A DNA stretch of 64,000 nucleotides from Pohlia nutans. Lineage: Eukaryota; Streptophyta; Bryopsida; Bryales; Mniaceae. The notes under the pieces were generated by a model, which made no database searches, was not told the DNA's origin, and was given only the letters and a program-made list of their open reading frames with translations. Location of the stretch: assembly GCA_022496805.1 (NCBI GenBank), contig CM040099.1, positions 19,948,031 to 20,012,030 on the forward strand, in the 5' to 3' direction. Position numbers and translations under genes: made by a program. Positions 11,571 through 23,643 of the stretch are shown one piece after another (positions within the stretch are counted from its first letter, which is position 1; the number at the start of each line of letters is the position of its first letter).

Positions 11571-14500
11571 CCTGACTTAGCCTAAGTGTTTGTAATAATT
11601 TATTGTGATCACTCTCCAAATAGTCATATCTTGGCATGGGTTGAAACTTTTCTCCTTTTCCTTGCCCCATGTCAAAATAAGTGTAAATTCACTCTTACAC
11701 TTGACATAAAAATCACACCATGTACCATAGATGGAAGGTAAATCCACTAAACAATATATTCTAAAAACAGACATAAAATATTTGGGGATTCTTTATTTAT
11801 TTATTTTTAATTCTAGTGAATAAAAAATAAAACCCTTGAAGAATATATGTGAATGTTCTATCGCCGGCCTTATTTTTCAAAATAAACAAATACTTGACAT
11901 TATCCTCCACTTAAAGTATACAAACTTATCTATTTGTCAAGGTCAGTATCTCATGTCGAAATAATTTTAAAAAACTCCTTTTCAACAAATGCACAATCAG
12001 ATGAATATTCTTCGAGATTCTCTTTTCACTATATAAAATAGATTTTTTTTAAAAGATAGTTTCCTAAAGATTTGTGCTTCTCCTCTTATAATTATTCTTT
12101 GCCGATCCTCACAACCGACTACAATATCAATAGCAGTGGTTGACTATCTTCAATCCTACTCTTGACCATTCCTACCATAAAGTGTTTACAACCGAGTTAC
12201 CACCCTGCCTCAAATAGTGTACAGATTGTCCTTCTATATTATGACCAGTTTGAAAAGCCCTATCTTCAAGGTGTCAAGCATGAATTATTCACAGATAAAT
12301 AAACAATATCATCATATTATGGAGTGTCATTGTATGAAGGGTACATCGTAGAGCCAATAGATAAACGACCATGAGCCTTGGAGTACTACCAATGTACCAT
12401 ACTACGACAAAGTAGTAACATTTTGTAGGGTCGGGACCAGCGTTGTACAAGTGTTGTTCCTCAGAGGAAGAGTTTCGCAGGACGACTGTATACGGGAGGC
12501 AAATAATCTCCATGAATATGAGTGCAGCTCCACATGTCCGATCGCAGGATCACCCATTTGTCATGACACGCTGGCTCCCAAATTCAGGGCCATAGCATGA
12601 ACATTCAATGAACCTTCAAACAGCATCTGTGAGTATCTTGCAAGGTGCAAAAATGAACAATATCATTTCTGGAGGTCAACGATGAGATGTCATGGTAAGT
12701 TAGGTCAAGGATAAGAGAATGTGGCAACAGTTGCACAATATGCGGTGCTCGCTGTGATGTGGCGTAATAGTGGATAAGTGAGTAGAAATGGCAGCCTGAA
12801 TTTGTGTTGACACTTGGGTGAATTTGAAGGTATCACCTCATTTTAACGAAAAAACAGACACACTTAGAAAACTGAGCTTGTTAGGCTATGAGCACAATAA
12901 CTGTAGTTGTAGTGTGATCCAAGAATTATAGTATTTTGGAAGTTCCTAATTTGAGTGACAACTTTAAGTTGGAGCTGGTTTTTAAAAAACATTATTGGTG
13001 ACTATAAGTTTCACTTGTGGATTTACAATGTTTACAGGGTAAGCTACGAGGTGTCAACAACACTTCTAAGGTAGGGTTTTCTATGATGACTTTTCTATGG
13101 TGTAATCTTTCTATGATGTAACCAAGCCTTACACATCTTTGGATGGTCTTTTCATGGTTTTTTCATTTTGTCTTCAAAAACCATTATGTGAAGTAATTTG
13201 GCTTTTCACGTATTTTTATTTTTATTTTTATATATTTAAATATGTTTATTATATTTCATGGCCTTTCATTTCGTCATTGGTGATGCGAAAAGAAGTGAAA
13301 TACTAGTTTTAAATTTTGATAATCTTTGGAATTATTATTATTATTATTATTATATTTTATTATTGATGTCCCTTTTATCATGGCCCTTCTATTTGTGTTA
13401 CACTATAGCTATGGTTTAAAAATAAAAATAAAGCTGTAAAGATTATACTTACAAAAGTCTCATCCTTGCACTTGAGTCCCATTTGTATCTTTGGATTGTA
13501 ACTTAATATTTAAGTATAAAAATGCTCTACATAACTGTTAAAAAATTAAGTTATTCTTCATTGTTCAATTCGTTTAATCTACACATAAATCACCATATTT
13601 TGTGGGTGCGTGAATGGCATGGGTACACTCATCCATTTTAACAACATTTAATCCAATTTGGATGAATTTATGGAAAAAAAAATATTAGTAAAACCTCTCA
13701 TAAATACCTTAGCCCACAATGTATGCTGATTTTGGTGTACTATACATGCTCTTAGAGCATTGGCACCCTTACATTGGGATGGTATCACACATGACCAAAC
13801 TAGATAGAAAGAAACTAAAGGCCTTTCCAAATAACCTTCCAAATAACCTTCAAAACCTCAATCTTATGTATGAAGAATTCGCCCTTCAAATTTAAGTTTA
13901 GTTGAATATATCTTACATCACTGTACCTAGTTGTCATGGTTGGCATCCCATGCCAAATTCTTTTATTTAATGAAAATTTCTTATTCAAAAAATGTCAATT
14001 TTTGTGAATATTCTTCAAAGTTCTCATCTCTCACCATACATAATAGATTTTTTAGAAAAAAAAAATTCCAAAAAAATTGGTCTTCTCTTTTCATAATCAT
14101 TTTTTCTTGATCATGACGATGAATTGTAATAGTATTTATTCCAAAAATCTTGAAATTTTTCTACAAAATTGACTTAAATATTTCTTAAAGTACAGTATGT
14201 TGACATAAATTGTGTCGACCCTTCTCAATGTCATCTTTTGGTACATGGTGATAGAGAAGAAATTTGAATATGATCAATAAAACGAATATTTAGTTTCAAA
14301 AAATGAAACTTTGTTTATGGTGAATTTTTAAATTTCTTTTCATCTTTTCACACAATAATCAATTAAAAAAATAGTTGTGATGAATTTTGGGAGAAATTTT
14401 CACAAATATGTAGGACATATTTCACAAATATCTACAAATATGTAGACAAAATTTTGGAAGGAATCTCTAAAAGGTTGTAGTTTTTGCATAGTGATGAGTT

Positions 14501-14941
14501 TGATTTTTGATATTCTTACTTTCAAACTTCTAAGAACATATATCAAATATTTTCAATATAGTGAGGGTGGTCATGTTTTTTTAAATAAGACCATATTTTC
14601 ACTTTATGAAGTTAAATTTAGTAAATTTATTCTCCTTCATTATAATTTTTCCAAGTAGTAACAAAAGCAATAGTATGTAATTGGTCAATGCAATCTATTC
14701 CGAGCATGCTTGGTGGTTGTTTCTAGGGAAGTTTTCACTTCTCATACACTATCTTAGATGTGAACTTGGTGCACAATGAGCAATTGTTGGGCATGCTCTA
14801 AATAGCACATCATATTCAAACTTAAACCATGCACTAAAAAAAGTCTTTTAGTGTCAAATCTTAAACAATACAAAATTTTATCACAGAGTATACATATGCC
14901 AAATTGGATGAACAAAATGCTAAAAATATAAATATTGGAAT
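11571..14941. other. AT-rich intergenic DNA
   Basis: No gene supported over this interval. There is an att microsatellite at about 13330-13353 and general AT-rich low complexity. A somewhat GC-richer patch at about 12300-12760 carries no recognisable frame. Confidence 0.45.
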
Positions 14942-15300
14942 TTACCATTTGGTGTGTCCGCCCTTTGCCTTCATCATAGCTTGTAGCCTCTCAGGCATAG
15001 AGTGACATGAACAAAGGAGTTTAAATATCACTAATAAACATCCTCCACTCACACTCTATAATGTCTGGTAACTCTTCCAAGTTCATGGACAATTTCTACT
15101 GCGATTAATTGGGGTTTTGAACAACATTCTTCAAGATCTTCCACATGTTATCAATAGGCTTGAGGTCAAGGAAACTGACATGCCAATTGAGCTTCTCAAT
15201 CATACGCATTTGTATCCATGATGATGCTAACTTACTACTATCCATAGATCTATGCTCCTTCCATCAATATTCTGCAAAGACCATTATTCAAGCAAACTAC
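14942..15300 (-). pseudogene. Decayed Tc1-type transposase C-terminus
   Basis: Read on the minus strand in more than one frame, this stretch carries the end of a Tc1-type transposase. WIQMRMIEKLNWHVSF and then LDLKPIDNMWKILK correspond to the usual SPDLNPIENLW block holding the catalytic Glu (here Asp). The last residues, MPERLQAMMKAKGGHTKW, match the typical Tc1 terminus and are followed by TAA at 14942-14944. Several stops and frameshifts separate these pieces. It is older than the copy at 2947-4574, and no terminal repeats could be matched to it. Confidence 0.8.
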
Positions 15301-15705
15301 CGCTCATTCACTTGAACCTTAGCTACTCTTCATATAGTTGGACTCATGTGCTTAAACTAGATTTTTTTTCAAAAAATCATATTTCCTTATTTGAAAGGAT
15401 ATGTAACATTATTTAATTTTAAAGGAGATATGGTATCCTTGAAAGAAAAAAAATGGATGTAGTGTTTTCTTAACATTTAGCAACTTCATAATAAATATGG
15501 CATGCCACCTCATGTCACTTCCATTACTTAAAAAGAACATGGCACTCTCAATGAATGTGCGAAACTCCTATATAGTCCGTAAGGACACTATTTCTCTTCA
15601 CCTTTGAACAAATTGTGGTAAAAGATTTCAATTTCCCCCGAACACTGAATACGTACGCCATTCAATGTAGTGAAAGTCTTGCATGATATATATACAATAG
15701 CCTGT

Positions 15706-15786
15706 GGGCATCGGATCATTGGCATTACGAACGGACACTTCATTCACGCCGGCCTCTAAAGGGCCGGAGTTTCTATCTATCTATCT
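15706..15786 (+). mobile_element. Short 5'-truncated SINE copy
   Basis: Eighty-one bases match the 3' end of the SINE at 9030-9396, including the tctatctatctatct tail. Nearly identical 12-base direct repeats flank it (acaatagcctgt at 15694-15705, acaatagcttgt at 15787-15798). Confidence 0.85.
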
Positions 15787-16047
15787 ACAATAGCTTGTAT
15801 ATCTTGCCACCATCATCTTCTATTTTCAATTCAAATATGGACAAAACACCGCTTGTTGGGAGAATTGGTATATTTTTAATCATAGTTATCAACTTTTGAT
15901 AAACGTTGGTAGACAAGTTCATCACAAGGAGATTGTTTTACAAAAGTATCAAATTTGGTAATCATCTAATATCATTTGTGCATGCATGGTACCACCTGGA
16001 AATTCATAGTTTTTTCTTTTCTTTTCAGATTTTCCTTCATACTGTGG

Positions 16048-16399
16048 GTTATCCTTAAAGTCCATCAAATTTTGAAGAAGATTCCGTGAATTTTTCTTTA
16101 TTATACTCTTATTTCTTCACTTCAAATAGTTAGAAGGTGTGGAAGATCTTGGTGGTTTATCATAATTAGGTGTGTAAGAGCTTGGTGGTCTTTAAAAGTT
16201 TTCAAAAGTTTTTTAGCTCCTTTTTTGGGGCTAAAAAACTTTTGAAGACCACCAAGCTCTTACACACCTCATACACACCTAATAATGATAAACCACCAAG
16301 ATCTTACACACCTTTTAACTATTTGGAGTGAAGAAATAAGAGTATAAAAACAAAAATTCACGATATCTTCTTCAAAATTTGATGGACTTTAAGGATAAC
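16048..16399. mobile_element. Hairpin MITE, copy 1
   Basis: The whole 352 bases fold back on themselves: left gttatccttaaagtcc, right complement gttatccttaaagtcc, arms of about 160 bases with few mismatches, and a short loop near 16217. A sister copy at 28312-28673 has the same arms and a different loop. Flanks suggest a TA duplication (clear in the sister copy). Non-coding. A transcript through it would form a long double-stranded stem. Confidence 0.85.
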
Positions 16400-16777
16400 T
16401 CTAATGTATTGAATTTATGTCAACGTACTGTACATTATAGGCGGTGAAGCCTTCCGTTTTTCACTTTTGGGTATGAAGAATAATCAATAATGTGACGCCC
16501 CCTACAGCAACACATGGTGTTGAGTACATCCACTTTAGAAGAGATTGTGCAGATTCAAAAAGCAAGCAATCAGAGGAATGTGTAGCCAGGCTGGCATCGT
16601 TGCCATTGAGCTGAACAAAATGGAGAAATGAGTCACCAACCTCGAAGCCTTATATCAAGAGCAACAAAGCAGAATAGCCGAGCCCATCATCATGGTCATG
16701 CAGGCATTCCCATTGGGCATTCGGTCTCCCACTTCTGTGCATTTAATGATGTAGCTATGCTGGGAACATTGATACTC

Positions 16778-17010
16778 TTGGTTTCATCCTCTGGAAACAC
16801 GCTCTGGGAACACACTCTGGGAACACACTCTTGATTTCATGCTCTGGGAACACACTCTGGGGACACACTCTTGGTTTCATGCTCTGGGAACACACTCTTG
16901 GTTTCATGCTCTGGGAACACACTCTTGGTTTCATCATCCTCCGAGAATATACTCTGGATGCATCCTCTGAGAACATACTCTGGGAACGTACTCCGGGAAC
17001 ACACTCTTGA
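16778..17010. repeat. Minisatellite of ctctgggaacacact units
   Basis: About ten units of roughly 15 bases (ctctgggaacacact), in a higher-order period of about 34 bases with ttggtttcatg spacers. The minus-strand frame across it translates as repeats of MKPRVCSQS but shows no start context or family likeness, so I treat it as non-coding. Confidence 0.85.
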
Positions 17011-17012
17011 AT

Positions 17013-17170
17013 CTCACCCTCCATGGGAAAACTAAAACGGCTAAAAATAGTCATTTGGACCCTATATACTTTTTTGACGGGTGCGATGAGATCTACACTC
17101 TAGTGACATTTTTTAGCCACCCCAAAATTCTATTTTTAGCCATTTTAGTTTTTCCACAGAGGGTGAGGAA
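17013..17170. mobile_element. Short hairpin element
   Basis: Inverted arms of about 38 bases (ctcaccctccatgggaaaac at 17014; complement of the right arm ctcaccctctgtggaaaaac) enclose an 80-base centre. It abuts the minisatellite. Size and structure fit a small MITE. Confidence 0.65.
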
Positions 17171-18576
17171 TACTGTATTGTAGAAACACGTCAAGGATCA
17201 TTTACTCTAGCCAAAAAAAACTTTTGGTGAATTTTTGCCAGAATCTGACTTGATTTTGGGAGTATATGAATGATTCTCTCCGTTTCTTTCTTACCCAACT
17301 ATATTCCAGGGTGTGTCTCTCTACCAATGGAAAAACAAACAAATTGGTTGATTTACACCAATGGAAACAAATACAAAAGTGAGTACATTTCCAGCTGGAA
17401 ATGTTACCATGCATAGAAATGGAATTCACCCACGTTCTGCTAGAAATGGAATAGACATTTCAAATTTGAAGAATGTATAGAGCCTCCAAACCACACTCTA
17501 AGACTAGATTTAGGTAGGTTCTTGTACTTGATTGCACAAGTGATATAACCTTATCCTACATCCTAAATAAGTGATAGTTGTAAGTGATAATTGTAATCGG
17601 TCTATTAACTATATACCATACACATGTAGAAGGTGTGGTTGGATAACTATAAATTAAAGTATGGTTGTAACTGTACTTTAAAGTGTCAATATATATGTAT
17701 GGAGTGAAAATGTCTATACTTTTAGAAAGTTCAATAGGTAAAACCCTCACACAATACACCATTATAGTATGTAGTTCAAGCCACATTAACTATTTACTCA
17801 AAATTACAAATTAATATGCAAGAGAATTCTTTTTACCGAGATTGAAAATTTTGGTACTACTCATGTAGGAGAACATCCAAAAACACACTTGATAAAAGTA
17901 TTCATTCTAATACGTCAAAAGTATATAATCATTATAAAACAATTAGTGCATCTCGGACTAAATACTATAATGGGTGTAGTCTATAGCACATTCCCATTAT
18001 GTGATAGGATGCTTTTTATTCTACTGACACCCAATTGTGAGGAGGAATGCCAGCAGGGCAGGTGAGTGGAGGTCCACAAAACACATGTGGAGCGTGTGAC
18101 GGGGAACAAGAGGTGCCACGTAGACTCCAGCTAGACAGATGAGTGGCTGAATGATCACACATCAGCAGGCAAGCAGCCTATCACATTGGGGAGTGGTTGT
18201 GTATCCACAAAAATAAGTTAATTACTGTGGCTTCCCACATGGGGAATCTTGCATTAAAGAGCCCTGGCCACGATGCTCTTTATTGCCCTCTGAAAATTTG
18301 TTTTTTAATTGGGCAATGTTCATTGCATGAATCGCATGAGCATCTGCAATTCATGGAATTCTTGCATGCTGAAAATCACACGCTGAAAAGTAATTTTATA
18401 TATAGTATATTACAAATCTGTATTTGAATTAAAAAATCTTCATCTAAACGATAAAGTTGTTAGAGCCCTATATTTTGTACCCGTACTAAAGTTTTCAAGA
18501 TTTTATTCGATGCTCTTTGTTTAGGCATTTTAAGTTTGTCTTACTTGCTTGACTCATATTAAATTTCATCATAGAA
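17171..18576. other. AT-rich intergenic DNA
   Basis: No gene or element recognised. Open frames are short. A GC-richer patch near 18040-18190 has no coding features. Confidence 0.45.
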
Positions 18577-19449
18577 TAGAGTTAACCCTTAGACGTCAAG
18601 AGGGCCTGGATAGGACAGCCCGGAAGGAATCTAAATTTTTTTGGGGAAGAAAAAAAAAAGATTTTTTTTTTTTTTTTTTGCAAAAACGGCTTTGCAGTGC
18701 ACTGCTGGCTAGCACTGTAGCACTGTCATCGGAAGAGTTGGGCCAGACTATTTTGGTGCCATTTTGACGCCAAAGATTGCATTCAGGTCATCTTAGTGTC
18801 ATTTTATCCACACTAGGTTGGTATGGAGGCTGGCACCAAATTATCTTAATTGCATTTCAATGCACCATCATTACACCATGTTCGCATGCCTTGAAGTTCC
18901 TGATGGTAGCACTGCTGAACTTCAGCTGCCCCAACCTCAAAACTTGTTCAATTTGATAACTTTGATTGCTTACCAACAATTCCACAATCTCTCAAATGAG
19001 GCAAAAATTTGGAATCTAGATCGCTTTTTCAGTAGCTTTCCAACGCACTAAGTCTCGCTTGATTTGGTTGAGAAAATCAACTTTTTTTCTTCATTGTTCT
19101 CTTTTAAATAATCCCATGGGGCTTACCTTGACGTTTAAGGGTTAACCGAAAAGAAGGCTATGGAACCTTCCTTTCCAACCTTCTTCTAACCTTTCTTTTC
19201 AGCTATAGTTGGGTTGAATAGTGTAGTGTCATAACTTGTCCCCTTGTGGGCCATGGGCTTGGAGCTTTGGTAGGAGGTGTGGGAGTCATTACGAGGTGTG
19301 GAGAATAATGGCAGTGGCTTACTTTAGATTGTCTCCCAACTCAGTGTAAACTAGTTTTCGTCTATTTATATTTCCATATGAGTTCAAAAGGAGTTCAAAA
19401 GGAGTTTGCTAAAACTTTCTTCTTTGAGCTGACTTTTCGGTTAACTCTA
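18577..19449. mobile_element. MITE split by a TTAA element
   Basis: The outer element has tagagttaaccgaaaag ends (right complement tagagttaaccgaaaag) like the copy at 5435-5829. Its left end is interrupted exactly at TTAA by the element at 18582-19145. The TTAA is present on both sides of the insert (18582-18585 and 19142-19145) but only once at the intact right end, which shows it was duplicated on insertion. Confidence 0.8.
18582..19145. mobile_element. TTAA element nested in a MITE
   Basis: Ends are TTAACCCTTAGACGTCAAG and the right complement TTAACCCTTAAACGTCAAG, about 560 bases apart. It belongs to the CCCCTAAACG branch of the TTAA family. No coding frame of note; it contains a T-rich run at 18663-18680. 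Confidence 0.82.
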
Positions 19450-19559
19450 ATGTCAAGTGTCATTTTTCACTTTAGTTTCAATAAGAGTTATTTTATTAGT
19501 AAAAAAATCAACCAAGCAATAGGCGTTTCAATATCCTATTGCTAAAGAATGTTATGCCC

Positions 19560-21672
19560 TTAACCCCTAAAAGACCATGTTCATCCCTAAAATTTTATCA
19601 CTTTTTTCTGATGGTTTTAAGAATGCAGTTGTATACTTCACCGTTGAAGCTCTAAGAGGACTTAGTCGTGAGATTGTTTATTAATTTTCAAAACAATTTA
19701 CCATATACATGACATGATTATAAGGTTTGATCATGAGTTGTTTTATTTCATTTTTTGAGGAAAATCATCAGGTCATCACTGCAAACATTCTCATAATTTT
19801 TAGAATAATATCTAGCGTTTGAAATTTTAGGAGCATATAAAGATGTATTGTATCTAAGTGCTCACAAAAAATGGTGTTCCAAAACTAAAGACAACAATAA
19901 TGATTGATTTCAAAAAATTATGATTGGATGAAGTGACTTGGTGACTTGCTAAGCCCGTGTTTGTGATCATTTTTAATTCTTACATTGAAAGATGACACTT
20001 GCCATTCTACGAGGGAATTTAGTAGGAGTCAAGCATCCAAGTAAGACAAACTTAACCATTAAAGGCCCAATCGACCCCTCGGGGGTCAATAAATGATTGT
20101 TTTTATTCATATTTGAGTTCATATCTCCTTCCTCATGAACCTCTTCACTATGAAATATTTTTCGGAGATACTTCACCAAATTGTTGTTCTATTTAATGGT
20201 TGGATTTGGTGTTATTGGAGTACATACTTCTCTAAAATTACAAACTTATAAATATGTGAATTTTAACCAAGCCAAAATTGCATTGACTTTAGTTCAAAAG
20301 TGACCATGCAAAAATGAAGTCATAGGTTTAAGGAACACAAAAATTTCAAAAAATCACCATGTCAAGAGTTTCTCATTTCAAATCCGATTCAACGTTTTTT
20401 ACTAAAAAAATATTAATATTTTGTTTGTGATCAAATATTGAAGGAATTTTTTATTTTTTATTTTTGAATTTAATAACAGAATATTGGTGATAGCAACGAT
20501 GAATCTAATATACAAATGAAAATTCTATAACATTCCTCCAATCAATACTTCACAATGATTTTTTTCAAATTGTCAATTCTAGGGACACCTTGTGACCTTT
20601 AAAGGTTAAGATGTGAAAACAAGTGACTAATCACGGAGTCTCTGCCTTGATATTTATCCCATATTTACTTTTACGACTTCCTTTTACTATTTAGGCGCGT
20701 AACTCATGATTACTCCTCAAAAACAAAGTGTTTTGGTAGTCTCTCCCTTAACCCCTAAAGGACCAGGTGGACACATTGTGTCCTCGAACAATTTCATTAC
20801 TTTAATAACTTGTTTGGATTTCATAATTTTGACTCAATGTTAACTAGAGAATTGAAAATGTTCGTTTCAAGAACACAAAAATCCTTCAAGATTTGCAATT
20901 ACGTTGATTGATTCATCGGGAAAAAACTAAAACGTCAACGTAGGTGAACTTGGGACATTGTAGTTAGGGCGGTTGATGACTTGAAGGGCGTTTTCACACT
21001 TGGATGTCACATTCGTAAAAAGAAAAAACTCTCCAATATATAAAATATTTGCTATTACTGCATCATTAACACTATAAAATAATTACGAAAAATGTTTAAA
21101 TATATTTTAAATGGAATCTTTTCAAAATAATTGGAATCTTTTCTACATATTTTATATTATTTTGGAATATTTTGGAATATTCCAAATGTATATTTGAGTT
21201 CTTTAAAACATTTTTGCAATGTAAAAATTAATAGCCATCACAAACACCGGCTCAACGAGTCACCAACAAGTCACTTCACCCAAACATAAATCTTTGAGAA
21301 TCAATCATCATTGTTGTATTTAGTTTTAGAACACCATTTTTTGTGGGCACCTAGATATAGTACATCTTTGTATGCTCCTAAAATTTCAAACGCTAATCAT
21401 GGTTTTTAAATTTATGATAAAGTTTTCAATGAATGACCTGTTGATTTTGTTCAAAATTTTCAAAAATCAACTATGATCAAACCTTATAATCATCTAATAT
21501 ATACGGTAGATTGTTCTGAAAATGGATGTACAGTCTCATGACTAAGTCCTTTTTGAACTTCAATGGTGAAGTTTTCTACATGAATACCAATCAAGAGATA
21601 CGATTGCCTTTCTGAAAGTATCACAAGAAAGTGATAAAATTTTAGGAATGAGCATGGTCCTTTAGAGGTTAA
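19560..21672. mobile_element. 2.1-kb TTAA foldback element
   Basis: Left end TTAACCCCTAAAAGACC and right complement TTAACCTCTAAAGGACC start arms of about 430 bases that match in inverted order (for example gagcatataaagatgta at left, complement near 21360-21385 at right). It is a large, non-coding relative of the TTAA MITEs. The centre holds another TTAA element (20052-20609) and an unpaired TTAACCCCTAAAGGACC end at 20748. Confidence 0.82.
20052..20609. mobile_element. TTAA element inside the foldback
   Basis: Flanked by TTAA on both sides, with inverted ends ccattaaaggccc and, in complement, cctttaaaggtcac. Non-coding, about 550 bases. Confidence 0.65.
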
Positions 21673-21772
21673 GGTAGTGGTGCATATTTCCTTCCAAATT
21701 CAAGTTTGCATATTTAGGCATGTGAAAGAAGTTTATAATTTTTGGATGCTCCGCAAAGCTAGTGCAAAGGCA

Positions 21773-21781
21773 TCCCCCCCC

Positions 21782-21812
<31 letters not shown>
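21773..21812. repeat. Poly(C)-poly(A) tract
   Basis: A run of C followed by about 30 A. It has no target duplication that I can see, so I do not call it a retroposon. Confidence 0.6.
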
Positions 21813-21815
<3 letters not shown>

Positions 21816-22610
21816 ATTTTCTAAACATTTCTACAATTTTCTATGAGTTTTTAAGCTTGAAAGCATAGAGTGCCCATTAACCGCCTGTAGGGTCCTCACA
21901 TTCATGAAAGATCGGATTTTGAAAATAGTGCACTTACCGCACTAATGAGAAGCACTCAACATTCTAAGGCACAGACAAAATTAAAACGTTACTAAGAAAT
22001 TTTTAGGTCCAGGCTAGGTGGTTTTCTGGGACCCAATCCCCCAATTCTTGGGATTAGAAATTGGGACTGGTGGGAAATATGCACCGCTACCTTAAGGTAG
22101 AGACATCCATAACCGACACGTGACCGAAAACCGATATATTCTAATTTCTAGATTGTGAAAGAACAGATGTACCTCATTTGTACATATCGGTTATGGGTTC
22201 TGAAGTACTTTTCACTTTGAAAAATTGTACAAATTTCAATATTGGGAAATAATTCATGGAAAAATTTGCATTCTCCGCAAAAACTAACTTCCAACCCGGA
22301 AAAATATCACCCTATTAATAGCTGGTCCAAAAATAGTGTAGGTAGCTTAAGTTATCGGTTTTAGGTGTCTCGACCTTAGAGCGGCACAAACAACAAAGAG
22401 AATCCAAGAGCATTGAAGAGAATCTTGGAAACTTTAGTAAGGATATAAAGTGTAGGCTTGAAGTAGGGCTCCACCACGCAATCAGCCTTGGCGGCTCGGC
22501 GCATGAACTCACTCACTGGGAGCAGTGCTCTCAGAACCACTTTATGACATTTAGCACAGGGTGCTACCTCCCACATAAATGGTAGATACTTTGGCTACCT
22601 TGTGAATGTA

Positions 22611-23643
22611 CAGTGGGGTCCAACATGGAATGGCGTTTTTGGTTTCGCAGTGAGAAAAATTTCAGTACTGCCAACTTTGAAAGCCTCCCGAGAGCTCAAA
22701 TATTGGTATTTTACCACGAAATTTTTACCAGAGACTTATCTTTAAGTTAATTATATGTATGCCAAATTTCAAGGCCAAAAGATTCACCCAAAAAACGTTA
22801 TTCAGAATCTACCAACATTGGTAGCTGTGGAAAGTTTTTCACTGCTGCCAACTTTGAAAGCCTCCCGAGAATGGAAATTTTTTTTCCTTACTTTGATTTT
22901 TTTTTGGTAGAAACCAATTTGTGTTAGTAATATATGGTAAAAAACTCAAGTCTAAAAGATTAGTGAAAAAAAAGATATTAACAATCTACCAACATGTGTA
23001 GTTGTGGGAAACAATGGGGAAACCATTTCATTCCTACCAACTTTGAATACTGCCAACTTTGAAAGCCTCCCGAGAGCTCAAAAATTGGTATTTTACCACG
23101 AAAGTTTTACCAAAGAAATATCTTTAAGTGAATTATATGTATGCCAAATTTCAAGGCCAAAAGATTCACCAAAAAAAAGTTATTCATAATCTACCAACAT
23201 AGTAGTCAAAGTTGGTAGCAATGAAATGGTTTCCCCCATTGATTCCCACAACTACACATGTTGATAGATTGTTAATATCTTTTTTTTCACTAATCTTTTA
23301 GACTTGAGTTTTTTACCATATATTACTAACACAAATTGGTTTCTACCAAAAAAAAAATCAAAGTAAGGAAAAAAAAATTCCATTCTCGGGAGGCTTTCAA
23401 AGTTGGCAGCAGTGAAAAACTTTCCACAGCTACCAATGTTTGTAGATTTTGAATAACGTTTTTTGGGTGAATCTTTTGGCCTTGAAATTTGGCATACATA
23501 TAATTAACTTAAAGATAAGTCTCTGGTAAAAAGTTTGTGGTAAAATACCAATATTTGAGCTCTTGGGAGGCTTTCAAAGTTGGCAGTACTGAAATTTTTC
23601 TCACTGCGAAACCAAAAACGCCATTCCATGTTGGACCCCACTG
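22611..23643. mobile_element. 1-kb TA-flanked foldback element
   Basis: Left end TA-cagtggggtccaacatgg and right ccatgttggaccccactg-TA are perfect inverted repeats. The arms of about 400 bases stay nearly identical. Each arm also carries direct repeats of a block beginning ctgccaactttgaaagcctc (22675, 22850 and 23050 on the left side), so the element is palindromic and internally duplicated. No coding frame. TA flank and CAGTG end suggest mobilisation by a Tc1/mariner-type transposase. Confidence 0.88.

Noticed and set aside
12240..12800. GC-richer patch resembling a possible exon cluster
   Set aside because: No frame longer than about 75 codons, no splice-consistent set and no motif.
16755..17054. 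Minus-strand open frame of 99 codons with MKPRVCSQS repeats
   Set aside because: It is the translation of a minisatellite plus part of a hairpin; no promoter, domain or family resemblance.
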